Shown here piece after piece: positions 1 through 5,042 of a DNA stretch of 5,042 nt; within the stretch, counting starts at the first letter, position 1; each line of letters begins with the position of its first letter. The notes beneath the pieces are model-generated. The model worked only from the letters and a program-made list of their open reading frames with translations. It searched no databases and was not told the DNA's origin. Origin of the DNA: Deltaproteobacteria bacterium (GTDB lineage: Bacteria > Desulfobacterota > Desulfobacteria > Desulfobacterales > Desulfosalsimonadaceae); assembly GCA_024280875.1 (NCBI GenBank), contig JAJRPH010000390.1, forward strand, positions 1 through 5,042, given 5' to 3'. The position numbers and the translations under genes were made by a program.

Positions 1-4
1 AGTT

Positions 5-128
5 TTACAGGGTGGCCGAAATCAATCGGAATCACCGGCCGACTTCCGTCGGAATCGGTGGCCGACTTCGTCCGGAATCACCGGCCGGAATCGATCGGAA
101 TCGGTGGCCGGAATCATCCGGAATATGC
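5..128. repeat. Array of 23-bp tandem repeats, probable mobile-element end
   Basis: Five units of 23 bp begin at 5, 28, 51, 74 and 97, and a truncated sixth unit (GGAATATGC) runs from 120 to 128. Most units start with GGAATC, followed alternately by ACCGGCC (28, 74) or GGTGGCC (51, 97). This gives a higher-order period of 46 bp, and neighbouring units can pair through CACCG/CGGTG. The first unit is more diverged. The array continues to the left edge, so its full length is unknown. It ends abruptly where the transposase fragment begins. Clustered repeats of this size occur at the ends of some insertion sequences, for example the multiple terminal repeats of the IS21 family, where they bind transposase. 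Assigning it to such an element is inference, because no second transposase is in view. Any reading frame across it is an artefact of the repeat. Confidence 0.75.
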
Positions 129-408
129 AAAAAAAGCTGCTTTTCCCAATACCGTCTTTGGGGGCAATGTTTTCACGAGCAAAATCATCTTCTTTTAGAA
201 CTTGAACAAGATGGCTTCCTGATACATGTTCCTCAAGATGAAAAAAAATTAGTGATTTAAGTTGATCTTCAAAAGTCATTTTTAGAGGTCTGTCCCCCCG
301 GGATTCGAGGACCGGCGTGTGTGCGAGTATTTTTATAATGGGTTGATATAAATTGTAAAACGATAGCGAAGAAAATTTTTCCTGGTACGGTTCGAATAAT
401 CGTGGCAT
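22..408 (-). pseudogene. IS4-like transposase, 5' fragment fused to repeat DNA
   Basis: The ATG at 406-408 is preceded by AAGGAG (415-420) with a 6-nt spacer, so it is preferred over the in-frame ATG at 495. The first 93 residues (408 to about 130) read as the N-terminal region of an IS4-type DDE transposase. It begins MPRLFEPYQEKF and contains FEDQLKSLIFFHLEEH and a segment ending DGIGKSSFF. I recognise this N-terminal style from memory, without an alignment. After SFF the frame runs into the 23-bp repeat array and adds about 36 meaningless residues before a stop at 22-24. The catalytic DDE core, which normally lies well downstream of residue 93 in proteins of several hundred residues, is absent. 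The fragment cannot encode an active transposase. The 3' part may lie beyond the left edge if the repeat belongs to an element inserted into this gene. Confidence 0.7.
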
Positions 409-549
409 ACCTAACTCCTTGTAATAACAATTAATATTACAAAAAGCCGCAAATTTTTTTACTTGTTTGTCAAGAAAAAAATTGCCATCGTACACAGTTT
501 TTTATTAAATTTTTAACTACTTATGCAAAAACCTAACCGGACAGTACTG
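129..549 (-). mobile_element. Remnant of an IS4-like insertion sequence (5' end only)
   Basis: This interval holds the surviving 5' part of the transposase gene and its AT-rich upstream leader. The inner boundary near 129 is set by where transposase-like coding gives way to the repeat array. The outer boundary is a guess: the AT-rich leader ends near the stretch CCTAACCGGACAG (532-544), which overlaps the 8-bp palindrome CAGTACTG (542-549), and either could mark the IS end. The opposite end of the element is missing, so terminal inverted repeats and target duplications cannot be checked here. Confidence 0.4.
415..442 (-). promoter_or_regulatory. Transposase ribosome binding site next to a 24-bp inverted repeat
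   Basis: AAGGAG (minus strand, 420 to 415) lies 6 nt before the transposase ATG. Directly upstream is a perfect inverted repeat: TTGTAATA (419-426), an 8-nt spacer, and TATTACAA (435-442). In the transcript the last two bases of the stem overlap the start of the ribosome binding site. It could be an operator. It could also be a fold-back structure that limits transposase translation, as is known for IS10 and IS50 when they are read through from outside. The stem is AU-rich and therefore weak. Confidence 0.5.
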
Positions 550-575
550 GAAGAAATTAAAAGTATTCTCTTTTT

Positions 576-602
576 CTCTGTGATCTCTTTGATCTCTGTG
601 GT
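576..602. repeat. Three-unit 9-bp repeat of the CTCTGTG type
   Basis: Three tandem 9-mers, CTCTGTGAT, CTCTTTGAT and CTCTGTGGT, are followed by GAAA, 15 bp beyond the stop of the PabB-PabC gene. On the other strand this reads as CACAGAG units. Short runs of this kind are scattered between genes in many environmental bacteria and, as far as I recall, have no settled function. No hairpin terminator is visible in the 618-550 interval, so the end of the pab transcript is not explained. Confidence 0.6.
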
Positions 603-617
603 GAAACTTGATTTCCA

Positions 618-2894
618 TCACCCCTTCAACACCGCCTCATTGATTTTTTTGCAATAATTATTACTGCCATTCAATTCTTTCCCATCCAGCCTCAACACAG
701 TGACCGCGCCGATGAGCGAATTGGTCATGATCACCTGGTCGGCAGTAAACAAATCGTCAGGCATAATTTTCCGAGTTTCAACCTGAAATCCTTGTTCAAC
801 AAAATATTGAATCACCCGGTTTTCCATGATTCCGGAAAGTACATGAGTGGATTGGGGGCATATCACTTTTTTGCCATAAATTAATAAGATATTGGCTGTA
901 TTGGTTTCAGAAACCGATCCGTCCGGATTCAAAACCAGAGCCTCGTCTGCGCCCTGTTGTTTTGCCCATTTTCCGGCCAGAAAATAGTAAGAATAATTTA
1001 ATGTCTTGTAATCCGCCAAAGGTGTCTGTCGAGGAAAGGGATATGTAGCCATTTCCAGTCCGTTTTTGTTGATGATTGCCGGACGCGGCGCATATTTTCG
1101 GGCAAGAACAATCAGATTATGATAACGGGGAATCTCTGTCGGAACGCCGAACGTGGCCATTATTTTAACAGCTACGGCCTGGTTTTCCAGTCCGTTTTTA
1201 TCAATCACCTGGCGGATAATCGCATCCCAGGTCAAATCCGGCGAAGGCGTCTCAAACAGAGCATCCCATGCCCGGTAAAACCGCCGGACATGATCATTTA
1301 AAAAATGCGGACGACCGTTTTCCACACGGATGGTTTCAAAAAAACCCAGCCCGTACTGAAGCCCGAGATCCCCAACTGGTATCATGGCCTGATCCTTGGG
1401 TACCAGTTTCCCATTCTGCCAGAGCCATTCACCTGTTTTCAAACCGGAATCGATATTTTCAGTCTGCAACACGCCCATTAAAGACCTGCCTTTGTGAAGA
1501 GTTTCTTCAAATTCATCAACCGGGTCAGAATCAAATACCACGCCGCCGCCCACGGAAAAAAGCATACGGTTCTGAAAGATAGTTGCGGTACGGATGGCAA
1601 TAGACAAATCCAGGGTTTCATGAAAACTCAGATAACCGATGGAGCCAGTATATATATGCCGACGGACCGGCTCCAGCTCATCAATGATTTCCATGGCCCG
1701 AATTCGGGGACAGCCGGTGATGGACCCGCCGGGAAAAGTGGCTTTAAGCAGATCAATCGAATCTTTATCCGCCCTTAGCTCCCCTTTGACCACCGACACC
1801 AGGTGAAATACATTTTGATAAGCCTCCAGGCGCTTGTGCTCCGCAACACGAACCGTACCCCCACGGCACACCCTGCCCAGATCATTACGCATCAGGTCAA
1901 CAATCATGGACAATTCAGCGTCATCTTTTTTACTTTTCAGAAGTTCTTCACTAAATTCCCGATCTTCTGAAACGTCTTTTCCTCTCGGCCGGGTTCCCTT
2001 GATGGGCCGGGTTTCAACATTGTTTTTGCATCGCTTTAGAAACCGTTCCGGCGACGTGGAAACAATCTGGTGATCACCCGCATTAATATAGGCATAAAAA
2101 GGCCCGGGTGCGTTTTGATACAACAACTTGAACATGGAAAACGCATCCCCGGAAAAATCGGTTTCAAAACGCTGGGACAAATTCACCTGATAAATATCAC
2201 CGGAAACAATATAATCCTTTATCTTTTTTACCGCCTCCATATAAGCGGGTTGTGAAAAGGACGATTTCAGACCGGTCGTTCCGCCAACAAAACTGTCGTT
2301 TCCGGCCGTATGACCGGTTAAAAGAGCCTCTATGATCTCAATGTCATCCCCGATTTTTGAATTATTTTGATCCACGCGGTTCGCAACACACACCTGTGTC
2401 CGGTTTTTTAATTTATCATGAATAATAATTGCGGATGGGGCATAAAAACAGAACTGGGGCAGACAAAGATCATCAATGGATGTTCGGGGCAGTTCTTCAA
2501 TAAAATCTTTCAAATCATAGGACAGATAACCGAACAGACCGCCAGCAACGGGTATGGACAGGTCGTCAAAGGCCATTGCATATTCATTGATAACCTGCCT
2601 TAAAACTTCAAAAGGATCACAATCCAGCAAAATGTCCTTTTCTTCCAAGGCTAATGTTATGTTCCGGCCATAGCCGCACACCTTAAGCCAGGGCCGGATG
2701 GCCAGCATATGATATTGAGCGCAATCCAGAGCTCCCCCGCTCAACAGCACCACGGTTCCAGGATCTTTTGAAAATCGGGAGGCGATACCAGCAAAAGGTT
2801 CCTTGAGTTCAAACGGCTTAACCGTAATGTTTTTTATTTTTCCGGCAATTTTTCTTACCGCTTCCATCCCGAATGTTTTGCGTTTCTTTTCCAT
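618..2894 (-). CDS. pabB: Aminodeoxychorismate synthase component I / aminodeoxychorismate lyase fusion (PabB-PabC)
   Basis: This 758-residue cytoplasmic enzyme is predicted to aminate chorismate to 4-amino-4-deoxychorismate and then release pyruvate to give p-aminobenzoate for folate. Residues about 30-165 form the component I N-terminal domain. Residues about 215-472 form the chorismate-binding domain, with SGDIYQVNLSQRF (231-243), PIKGT (297-301), MIVDLMRNDLGR (330-341), PGGSITGCPRIRAMEI (388-403) and GGGVVFDSDP (449-458). K299 in PIKGT marks PabB: E. coli PabB has this catalytic lysine, whereas TrpE has alanine there. Residues about 487-755 are a class IV PLP lyase with YGLGFFETIRV (514-524), the probable PLP lysine K630 in KTLNY, and E663 in VSETNTANI. 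The 33-residue Lys-Glu spacing matches E. coli PabC. The gene starts 2 nt after the pabA stop without a clear ribosome binding site, so translation is probably coupled. A start at M10 (2867) is possible but less likely. Confidence 0.95.
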   Translation of the reverse strand: MEKKRKTFGMEAVRKIAGKIKNITVKPFELKEPFAGIASRFSKDPGTVVLLSGGALDCAQYHMLAIRPWLKVCGYGRNITLALEEKDILLDCDPFEVLRQVINEYAMAFDDLSIPVAGGLFGYLSYDLKDFIEELPRTSIDDLCLPQFCFYAPSAIIIHDKLKNRTQVCVANRVDQNNSKIGDDIEIIEALLTGHTAGNDSFVGGTTGLKSSFSQPAYMEAVKKIKDYIVSGDIYQVNLSQRFETDFSGDAFSMFKLLYQNAPGPFYAYINAGDHQIVSTSPERFLKRCKNNVETRPIKGTRPRGKDVSEDREFSEELLKSKKDDAELSMIVDLMRNDLGRVCRGGTVRVAEHKRLEAYQNVFHLVSVVKGELRADKDSIDLLKATFPGGSITGCPRIRAMEIIDELEPVRRHIYTGSIGYLSFHETLDLSIAIRTATIFQNRMLFSVGGGVVFDSDPVDEFEETLHKGRSLMGVLQTENIDSGLKTGEWLWQNGKLVPKDQAMIPVGDLGLQYGLGFFETIRVENGRPHFLNDHVRRFYRAWDALFETPSPDLTWDAIIRQVIDKNGLENQAVAVKIMATFGVPTEIPRYHNLIVLARKYAPRPAIINKNGLEMATYPFPRQTPLADYKTLNYSYYFLAGKWAKQQGADEALVLNPDGSVSETNTANILLIYGKKVICPQSTHVLSGIMENRVIQYFVEQGFQVETRKIMPDDLFTADQVIMTNSLIGAVTVLRLDGKELNGSNNYCKKINEAVLKG

Positions 2895-2896
2895 TT

Positions 2897-3496
2897 TTAT
2901 GCTGCAGCCCGTTTCTTTATTTTTTTTAACGAACCCTGGTTTAAAAAATTTTCAATTAACAAAACCCCTTTGTCGGTCATAAAACTCTCGGGATGAAACT
3001 GAACCCCGGACACCGGCATTTTTTTGTGTTCTATCCCCATCACAACCCCATCACCTGTTTGTGCGGTAACAGCCACATCCGGCGAACTGATTTTAACCAT
3101 CAGAGAATGGTAGCGGGCTGCCGTAAACGGAGAAGGAACGCCTTTGAAAACCGACTGACCGGAATGATAAACCGGACTTGTTTTTCCATGAACCGGCACC
3201 GGTGCTTTGACTGTCTTTCCGCCCATGGCTTCGTTTATACACTGCATTCCCAGGCAAACCCCTAAAATCGGAATCTTCCCGGCAAACTTTTTTACGACAG
3301 AAATAGAAATTCCTGCATTTGCCGGATCTTTCGGCCCCGGACTGATCAGAATATAGTCCGGATTCAGAGATTCAATCTGCTCTAAACTGATCATATCGCT
3401 CCGAAAAACACTTATTGCCAGTTTATACCGCATAAACATCTGAACCAGGTTATGGGTAAAGGAATCATAATTGTCGATGACCAGAATGCGCTCCAC
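2897..3496 (-). CDS. pabA: Aminodeoxychorismate synthase component II, glutamine amidotransferase (PabA/TrpG family)
   Basis: This 199-residue class I glutamine amidotransferase hydrolyses glutamine and passes ammonia to the component I partner. It begins MERILVIDNYDSFTHNLVQ. The triad is visible as C81 in GVCLGMQ (79-85) and H168/E170 in GVQFHPES (164-171). PGPKDPANAGIS (53-64) and HGKTSPVYHSG (103-113) are also family motifs, and the length is normal. The start chosen is GTG at 3494-3496, because GGGAGG lies 6 nt upstream and the protein then begins at the usual family position. An in-frame ATG at 3526 would add ten residues, but it lies within the loop edge of a terminator hairpin and lacks a ribosome binding site. 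PabA and TrpG cannot be told apart by sequence alone and one protein often serves both pathways. The adjacent PabB-PabC gene and the lack of trp genes in the window favour the folate role. Confidence 0.93.
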   Translation of the reverse strand: MERILVIDNYDSFTHNLVQMFMRYKLAISVFRSDMISLEQIESLNPDYILISPGPKDPANAGISISVVKKFAGKIPILGVCLGMQCINEAMGGKTVKAPVPVHGKTSPVYHSGQSVFKGVPSPFTAARYHSLMVKISSPDVAVTAQTGDGVVMGIEHKKMPVSGVQFHPESFMTDKGVLLIENFLNQGSLKKIKKRAAA

Positions 3497-3502
3497 TTTG
3501 CG

Positions 3503-3508
3503 CCTCCC
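3503..3508 (-). promoter_or_regulatory. Ribosome binding site of pabA, fixes a GTG start
   Basis: On the minus strand GGGAGG is followed by the 6-nt spacer CGCAAA and then GTG (3496-3494). This is a near-ideal Shine-Dalgarno arrangement and is the main reason for preferring GTG over the upstream ATG at 3526. It directly follows the T-tract of the terminator-like hairpin, so transcripts ending at the hairpin would just lack it. Confidence 0.85.
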
Positions 3509-3545
3509 AAAAAAAACGCCACCCAAGCGAGTCTGGGTGGCGTTT
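3509..3545 (-). terminator. Intrinsic terminator in the pabA leader, candidate attenuator
   Basis: A 12-bp perfect stem pairs 3514-3525 with 3534-3545 around the 8-nt loop 3526-3533. Read on the minus strand, the GC-rich core ACGCCACCCA/TGGGTGGCGT runs into an uninterrupted T8 tract (3516-3509). On the plus strand the stem is followed only by TTTGCC when the core is considered, so the signal is polar and acts on leftward transcription. No gene ends to its right on the minus strand: the next gene is the divergent OmpA-type gene. It therefore sits between any pab promoter and the pabA ribosome binding site, as an attenuator would. I see no convincing antiterminator or leader peptide, so the controlling signal is unknown. 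Confidence 0.75.
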
Positions 3546-3564
3546 GCCTATTGCATAACTCTTA

Positions 3565-3588
3565 TATCTATGTTTATATTTATGTTTA
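3565..3588. repeat. Imperfect 12-bp tandem duplication, AT-rich
   Basis: TATCTATGTTTA (3565-3576) is followed directly by TATTTATGTTTA (3577-3588), differing at one position. A more decayed third unit may follow to 3600. It overlaps the weak candidate promoter of the pab operon and may be a promoter-region duplication or slippage product. Confidence 0.6.
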
Positions 3589-3600
3589 TCTTTTTGTATA
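3573..3600 (-). promoter_or_regulatory. Weak candidate sigma70 promoter for pabA-pabBC
   Basis: On the minus strand TATACA (3600-3595) and TATAAA (3578-3573) are separated by 16 bp. They match the -35 and -10 consensus at 4 and 5 of 6 positions. Transcription would start near 3566, giving a leader of about 70 nt that contains the terminator hairpin. The region is so AT-rich that alternatives exist, for example TTGATG at 3608-3603 with CATAAA at 3584-3579 (18-bp spacer). The exact choice is uncertain. Confidence 0.3.
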
Positions 3601-3603
3601 ATC

Positions 3604-3622
3604 ATCAAATTTCAAGTTTGAT
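3604..3622. repeat. Short inverted repeat ATCAAA-N7-TTTGAT
   Basis: ATCAAA (3604-3609) and TTTGAT (3617-3622) are inverted around a 7-nt spacer. This lies just upstream of the candidate pab promoters and could be an operator. In AT-rich DNA a 6-bp inverted repeat may also arise by chance, so support is weak. Confidence 0.25.
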
Positions 3623-3702
3623 AAAATGTCTTTAATCAGAAGAAGAACAAATAGCAAGCAAAAATTATCCGGACAGATATCAATTCATAAAATCAATAAC
3701 TC

Positions 3703-3717
3703 CTGTTTATTAAACAG
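3703..3717. promoter_or_regulatory. Perfect 15-bp palindrome, candidate operator
   Basis: CTGTTTATTAAACAG is a perfect 7-bp inverted repeat around a single central base. Its right end lies 8 bp upstream of the -35 box of the rightward promoter, which suits binding by a dimeric regulator. It is not followed by a T-tract on either strand, so it is not a terminator. The regulator is not identifiable from this window. Confidence 0.45.
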
Positions 3718-3725
3718 TTTGGGGC

Positions 3726-3754
3726 TTGACAAAAGCCATTCATCCATTTAGACT
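3726..3754 (+). promoter_or_regulatory. Sigma70-type promoter of the OmpA-domain lipoprotein gene
   Basis: A perfect -35 box TTGACA (3726-3731), a 17-bp spacer and TAGACT (3749-3754, 4 of 6 matches) predict a start near 3761. This gives a 5' leader of about 70 nt. The -35 box lies between the arms of a small inverted repeat, GGCTT (3723-3727) and AAGCC (3733-3737). The predicted start argues against the upstream in-frame TTG at 3763 as the translation start. Confidence 0.65.
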
Positions 3755-3820
3755 GAAAAAGTTTGCTATGTCATCAGGTTCAAAGATCAGCTCGACTGAA
3801 TCGACGCACGGATATTTCCA

Positions 3821-3825
3821 AAGGA
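3821..3825 (+). promoter_or_regulatory. Ribosome binding site selecting ATG 3832
   Basis: AAGGA lies 6 nt before the ATG at 3832-3834, within AAAGGAAG. It supports this ATG, which places a lipoprotein signal peptide at the N-terminus. The longer in-frame reading from TTG at 3763 would bury the signal peptide behind 23 residues. Confidence 0.75.
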
Positions 3826-3831
3826 AGTTTA

Positions 3832-4986
3832 ATGAGGATTAATTTCTTTTCAGCTGGATTACTTTATCTGGCAATTATCTGCCTGGTTTTGATCATAGGA
3901 TGCAAATCCTTCCAGACGTCATATTTCGGCGTGGAAGATGAAGCCATCACAGCTCCCAGGGAATTCAATCAAACCCGATTAACCATCGAGTCCGCCAAAG
4001 AATCGGTCGATTCACCCTACGCGGAAATAAAGATCGACGAAGCCATGGCGCTTGGCGAACAGGCGGCCGTTGCATACTGGAAATGCTATGATCAACCCGC
4101 TAAAAACGTGCTGGCCCTGGCCAGCCAATCCGCCTATCGCGCGGAATTATTTCATCCGCAACCAGCACCGCCGACCGCCGTTCGTGCCAACGCCACCCCA
4201 TGGACCCCTGAAGCACCCGAAGGCATGGAACCCGAAGATCCATTTGCCGGAGTCATAGCCCTCCCGCCGCGCATGATTCTTGAAACCGTTTATTTCGGCT
4301 ATGATTCAGCCAGGTTAAACCCTTACGAAAAAACATTATTAAATAATCAGGTTCCTGTATTAAAAAGACATTCTGGTTTTGTGTTTGAAATTGCCGGACA
4401 TACGGATTTTGCCGGGTCGGATGCCTACAACCAGATATTATCCCAAAAAAGAGCGAGTAGCGTCAAAAAATATTTATCAGCAAACGGCGTATCCGATAAC
4501 CAGTTGTATTTGATCGGATATGGAGAGTCTGACCCGTTTTATTCCAATGACACCGTTGTCGGACAGGCAAAAAACAGGCGGTCTGAAATCCGGGTGACCG
4601 GATCACTGCTTCCTGAGATTGCTTTAAAAAACCTTAATACCCTGCCTGCCGGAACGACTCTTGAAGTGGTGCATTTCAATTACAGTAGCCTCAAGCTTCT
4701 GCCGGTATATCAGGCCCTTTTGGACAAAGCCGTTCCGTTGATTAACAACAGCCCGAAAGTTAAACTTGAAATTGCCGGTCATTCAGACAACTCCGGCTCC
4801 AAAAAGAAAAATTTAGCCCTATCCCTGAAACGGGCAAATAAAGTCAAAGATTATTTAATTACCAAAGGTGTTTCCAAAAGCCGGCTCACCACATCGGTTT
4901 ATGCCTCTGAGTACCCCATTGCCTCAAACTTGTCCGCCATTGGCAAGAACCTGAACAGACGGGTTGAAATAAAAGTATCTAAATAA
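3832..4986 (+). CDS. Lipoprotein with two tandem OmpA-like peptidoglycan-binding domains
   Basis: This 384-residue protein starts with a short basic end, a hydrophobic stretch and the lipobox-like IIGC with C24 as the acylated cysteine. K25-S26 after it has no Asp retention signal, so the outer membrane is the likely site. Residues about 45-105 are helical and Ala/Glu/Lys-rich, resembling the DUF4398-type region often found before OmpA domains (tentative). A Pro-rich linker (109-138) follows. OmpA domain 1 spans about 149-257, with GHTDFAGSDAYNQILSQKRA (189-208) and NRRSEIRV. Domain 2 spans about 277-383, with GHSDNSG (316-322) and NRRVEIKV. Each keeps the Asp/Arg pair that binds diaminopimelate in E. 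coli OmpA (D241/R256): D192/R207 and D319/R334, both with the same 15-residue spacing. It probably tethers the outer membrane to peptidoglycan. It is not a canonical OmpA, because no beta-barrel is present, nor a standard Pal, which has one domain. Confidence 0.88.
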   Translation: MRINFFSAGLLYLAIICLVLIIGCKSFQTSYFGVEDEAITAPREFNQTRLTIESAKESVDSPYAEIKIDEAMALGEQAAVAYWKCYDQPAKNVLALASQSAYRAELFHPQPAPPTAVRANATPWTPEAPEGMEPEDPFAGVIALPPRMILETVYFGYDSARLNPYEKTLLNNQVPVLKRHSGFVFEIAGHTDFAGSDAYNQILSQKRASSVKKYLSANGVSDNQLYLIGYGESDPFYSNDTVVGQAKNRRSEIRVTGSLLPEIALKNLNTLPAGTTLEVVHFNYSSLKLLPVYQALLDKAVPLINNSPKVKLEIAGHSDNSGSKKKNLALSLKRANKVKDYLITKGVSKSRLTTSVYASEYPIASNLSAIGKNLNRRVEIKVSK

Positions 4987-5042
4987 TGCCGCCCCCCCCA
5001 TTTATTAACCCCCATTCACACGTTAATCTTCTTGCCGCTTTC
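4987..5042. other. Short 3' flank with no supported feature
   Basis: After the lipoprotein stop there is a C8 homopolymer (4992-4999) and AT-rich sequence. I see no hairpin with a T-tract, so a terminator for the lipoprotein gene is not visible. On the minus strand 5042 to 5016 reads eight sense codons and TGA, which could be the end of a convergent gene but is far too short to judge. Confidence 0.4.

Noticed and set aside
1..128. CRISPR array
   Set aside because: The 23-bp units follow each other directly with no unique spacers, and there are no cas genes nearby.
12..260. Plus-strand reading frame of 82 codons across the repeat array
   Set aside because: Its first half is translated tandem repeat and its second half is the antisense of the transposase fragment. 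There is no ribosome binding site and no recognisable motif.
409..495. 29-residue N-terminal extension of the transposase frame to the ATG at 495
   Set aside because: The extension lacks a good ribosome binding site and covers the inverted repeat, whereas the ATG at 408 has AAGGAG at ideal spacing.
1119..2603. Several plus-strand open frames of 60-104 codons opposite the PabB-PabC gene
   Set aside because: They are antisense shadows of a well-supported conserved gene, with no motifs or ribosome binding sites of their own.
3497..3526. Ten-residue extension of pabA to the ATG at 3526
   Set aside because: It would translate through the terminator hairpin and its T-tract, it has no Shine-Dalgarno, and the family normally begins a few residues before the VIDNYDSF motif, as it does from the GTG at 3496.
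3471..3605. Possible 44-codon leader peptide on the minus strand spanning the terminator and overlapping the pabA start
   Set aside because: It is open from the ATG at 3605 to TGA at 3471, but there is no ribosome binding site and no run of regulatory codons. The Lys/His/Tyr-rich start is simply the AT-rich tandem repeat in translation. It may also lie upstream of the transcript start.
3763..3831. Upstream TTG start for the OmpA-domain gene
   Set aside because: It lies only 2 nt from the predicted transcription start, has no ribosome binding site, and would hide the lipoprotein signal peptide.
5016..5042. Possible C-terminus of a convergent minus-strand gene (eight codons then TGA)
   Set aside because: Eight sense codons carry no usable evidence. 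It needs sequence beyond the right edge.

Overview
The window looks like a piece of a chromosome from a Gram-negative bacterium of moderate GC content. It carries an outer-membrane-type OmpA lipoprotein, a fused PabB-PabC folate enzyme and insertion-sequence debris. The IS4-like transposase fragment and the CTCTGTG-type intergenic repeat remind me of Desulfobacterales and related Desulfobacterota. That placement is from memory and was not tested by a search.

Layout from left to right. Bases 1-128 are an array of 23-bp tandem repeats that runs off the left edge and probably belongs to the end of a second mobile element. It abuts, at about base 128/129, the first 93 codons of an IS4-like transposase on the minus strand (408 down to about 130). 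The rest of that transposase is missing, so the IS is a dead remnant. Its outer end may lie near 540-550. A short three-unit 9-bp repeat follows at 576-602.

Bases 618-3496 hold a two-gene minus-strand operon for p-aminobenzoate (folate precursor) synthesis. pabA, the glutaminase subunit, comes first. It is followed after 2 nt by a gene encoding aminodeoxychorismate synthase component I fused to 4-amino-4-deoxychorismate lyase. Together the two genes encode all activities needed to turn chorismate and glutamine into p-aminobenzoate. The GTG start of pabA is fixed by a strong ribosome binding site. Directly upstream of that site is a 12-bp hairpin followed by eight U residues, which is a textbook intrinsic terminator pointing into the operon. 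This suggests that transcription of the operon is attenuated.

Bases 3497-3831 are a divergent intergenic region. It holds that terminator, an AT-rich 12-bp tandem repeat with a weak candidate pab promoter, a perfect 15-bp palindrome, and a good sigma70-type promoter for the rightward gene. Bases 3832-4986 encode a lipoprotein with an N-terminal helical region and two tandem OmpA-like peptidoglycan-binding domains, each keeping the Asp/Arg pair that binds diaminopimelate. The last 56 bases hold no gene I can support.

I do not see an undescribed multi-gene system. The most interesting item is the terminator in the pabA leader. Next come the repeat-array/transposase junction and the regulatory architecture upstream of the double-OmpA lipoprotein.
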